Assembly (NCBI GenBank): GCA_021203705.1
Contig: JAJQAR010000279.1
Span: 1 to 6,977 of the forward strand
Direction of reading: 5' to 3'
DNA from: Prevotella sp.
GTDB taxonomy: Bacteria > Bacteroidota > Bacteroidia > Bacteroidales > Bacteroidaceae
Length of the DNA stretch: 6,977 nucleotides
The notes under the pieces are model-generated. The model searched no databases and was not told the DNA's origin. It saw nothing but the letters and a program-made list of their open reading frames with translations. The first letter of the stretch is position 1. Each line of letters begins with the position of its first letter. This document shows, piece after piece, positions 6,811 through 6,977 of the stretch. Made by a program: the position numbers and the translations under genes.

Positions 6811-6977
6811 TTATTTAACCAGAACTTTCTTGCCGTTCAGGATAAATACACCATTGCGTGGAGTTGTTACCCTCTGACCGTTCAAGTTGTAGAACTTGTC
6901 ATCAACACCGGCCTTCAACGTGATACCGTTGATACCATTGGTTTCACTTACGATGTATGTAAGAGTGGTTTCCACAT
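6811..6977 (-). CDS. C-terminal end of a probable exported or cell-surface protein (5' end missing)
   Basis: The minus strand is open from the window edge to a TAA at 6813-6811, giving 54 complete codons; the N-terminus lies beyond the window. The peptide ends with KFYNLNGQRV, a Thr/Pro-containing turn, then NGVFILNGKKVLVK. This 'YNLNGQRV...G.(Y/F)I.NGKK(V/I).(V/I)K' ending is a recurrent C-terminal tail on secreted and outer-surface proteins of Prevotella and Bacteroides, often enzymes or repeat proteins. It resembles the end of type IX secretion C-terminal domains (a beta-sandwich with a 'GVYIV...K...VK' finish). The preceding stretch (LTYIVSETNGINGITL) is also beta-rich. The role of the whole protein cannot be told from this part. 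Codon use and base composition match the neighbouring genes. It converges on fcl and shares its terminator. Confidence 0.8.
   Translation of the reverse strand, partial: VETTLTYIVSETNGINGITLKAGVDDKFYNLNGQRVTTPRNGVFILNGKKVLVK

Overview
The window looks like the chromosome of a member of the Bacteroidales, most likely Prevotella or a relative. The evidence is the protein character of ClpX and RecQ, the lack of clear Shine-Dalgarno sequences before most genes, a TAnnTTTG-type -7 box, and a truncated minus-strand gene that ends in the 'YNLNGQRV...NGKKVLVK' tail common on Prevotella/Bacteroides exported proteins. Genus and species cannot be fixed from the sequence alone.

Layout: five genes run left to right. 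First comes the 3' part of clpX (the unfoldase of the ClpXP protease; its start lies outside the window), then recQ (a DNA repair helicase). The clpX-recQ order is familiar in Bacteroidales. After a 72-nt AT-rich gap with a plausible -7 promoter element comes a three-gene sugar-nucleotide cluster: a monofunctional mannose-1-phosphate guanylyltransferase, GDP-mannose 4,6-dehydratase (gmd) and GDP-L-fucose synthase (fcl). Together these three enzymes convert mannose-1-phosphate to GDP-mannose, then GDP-4-keto-6-deoxymannose, then GDP-L-fucose, the donor for fucosylated surface glycans and glycoproteins.

The first two sugar genes are 15 nt apart. The last two are separated by 109 nt holding a small repeat cassette: four tandem TTAAAAA heptamers that encode the end and stop codon of Gmd, followed by a 20-nt near-perfect palindrome resembling REP/MITE-type elements. 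A strong hairpin with A and T tracts, probably a bidirectional terminator, follows fcl. It separates fcl from a convergent minus-strand gene of which only the last 54 codons are present.

No unknown multi-gene system was recognised. The genes are core housekeeping and sugar-nucleotide functions with all key catalytic residues intact. The points most worth a second look are the repeat cassette inside the fucose operon, the C-terminal tail of the convergent gene, the VGY variant of the ClpX ClpP-docking loop, and the extra C-terminal region of RecQ. No stretch longer than 300 bases lacks a gene.
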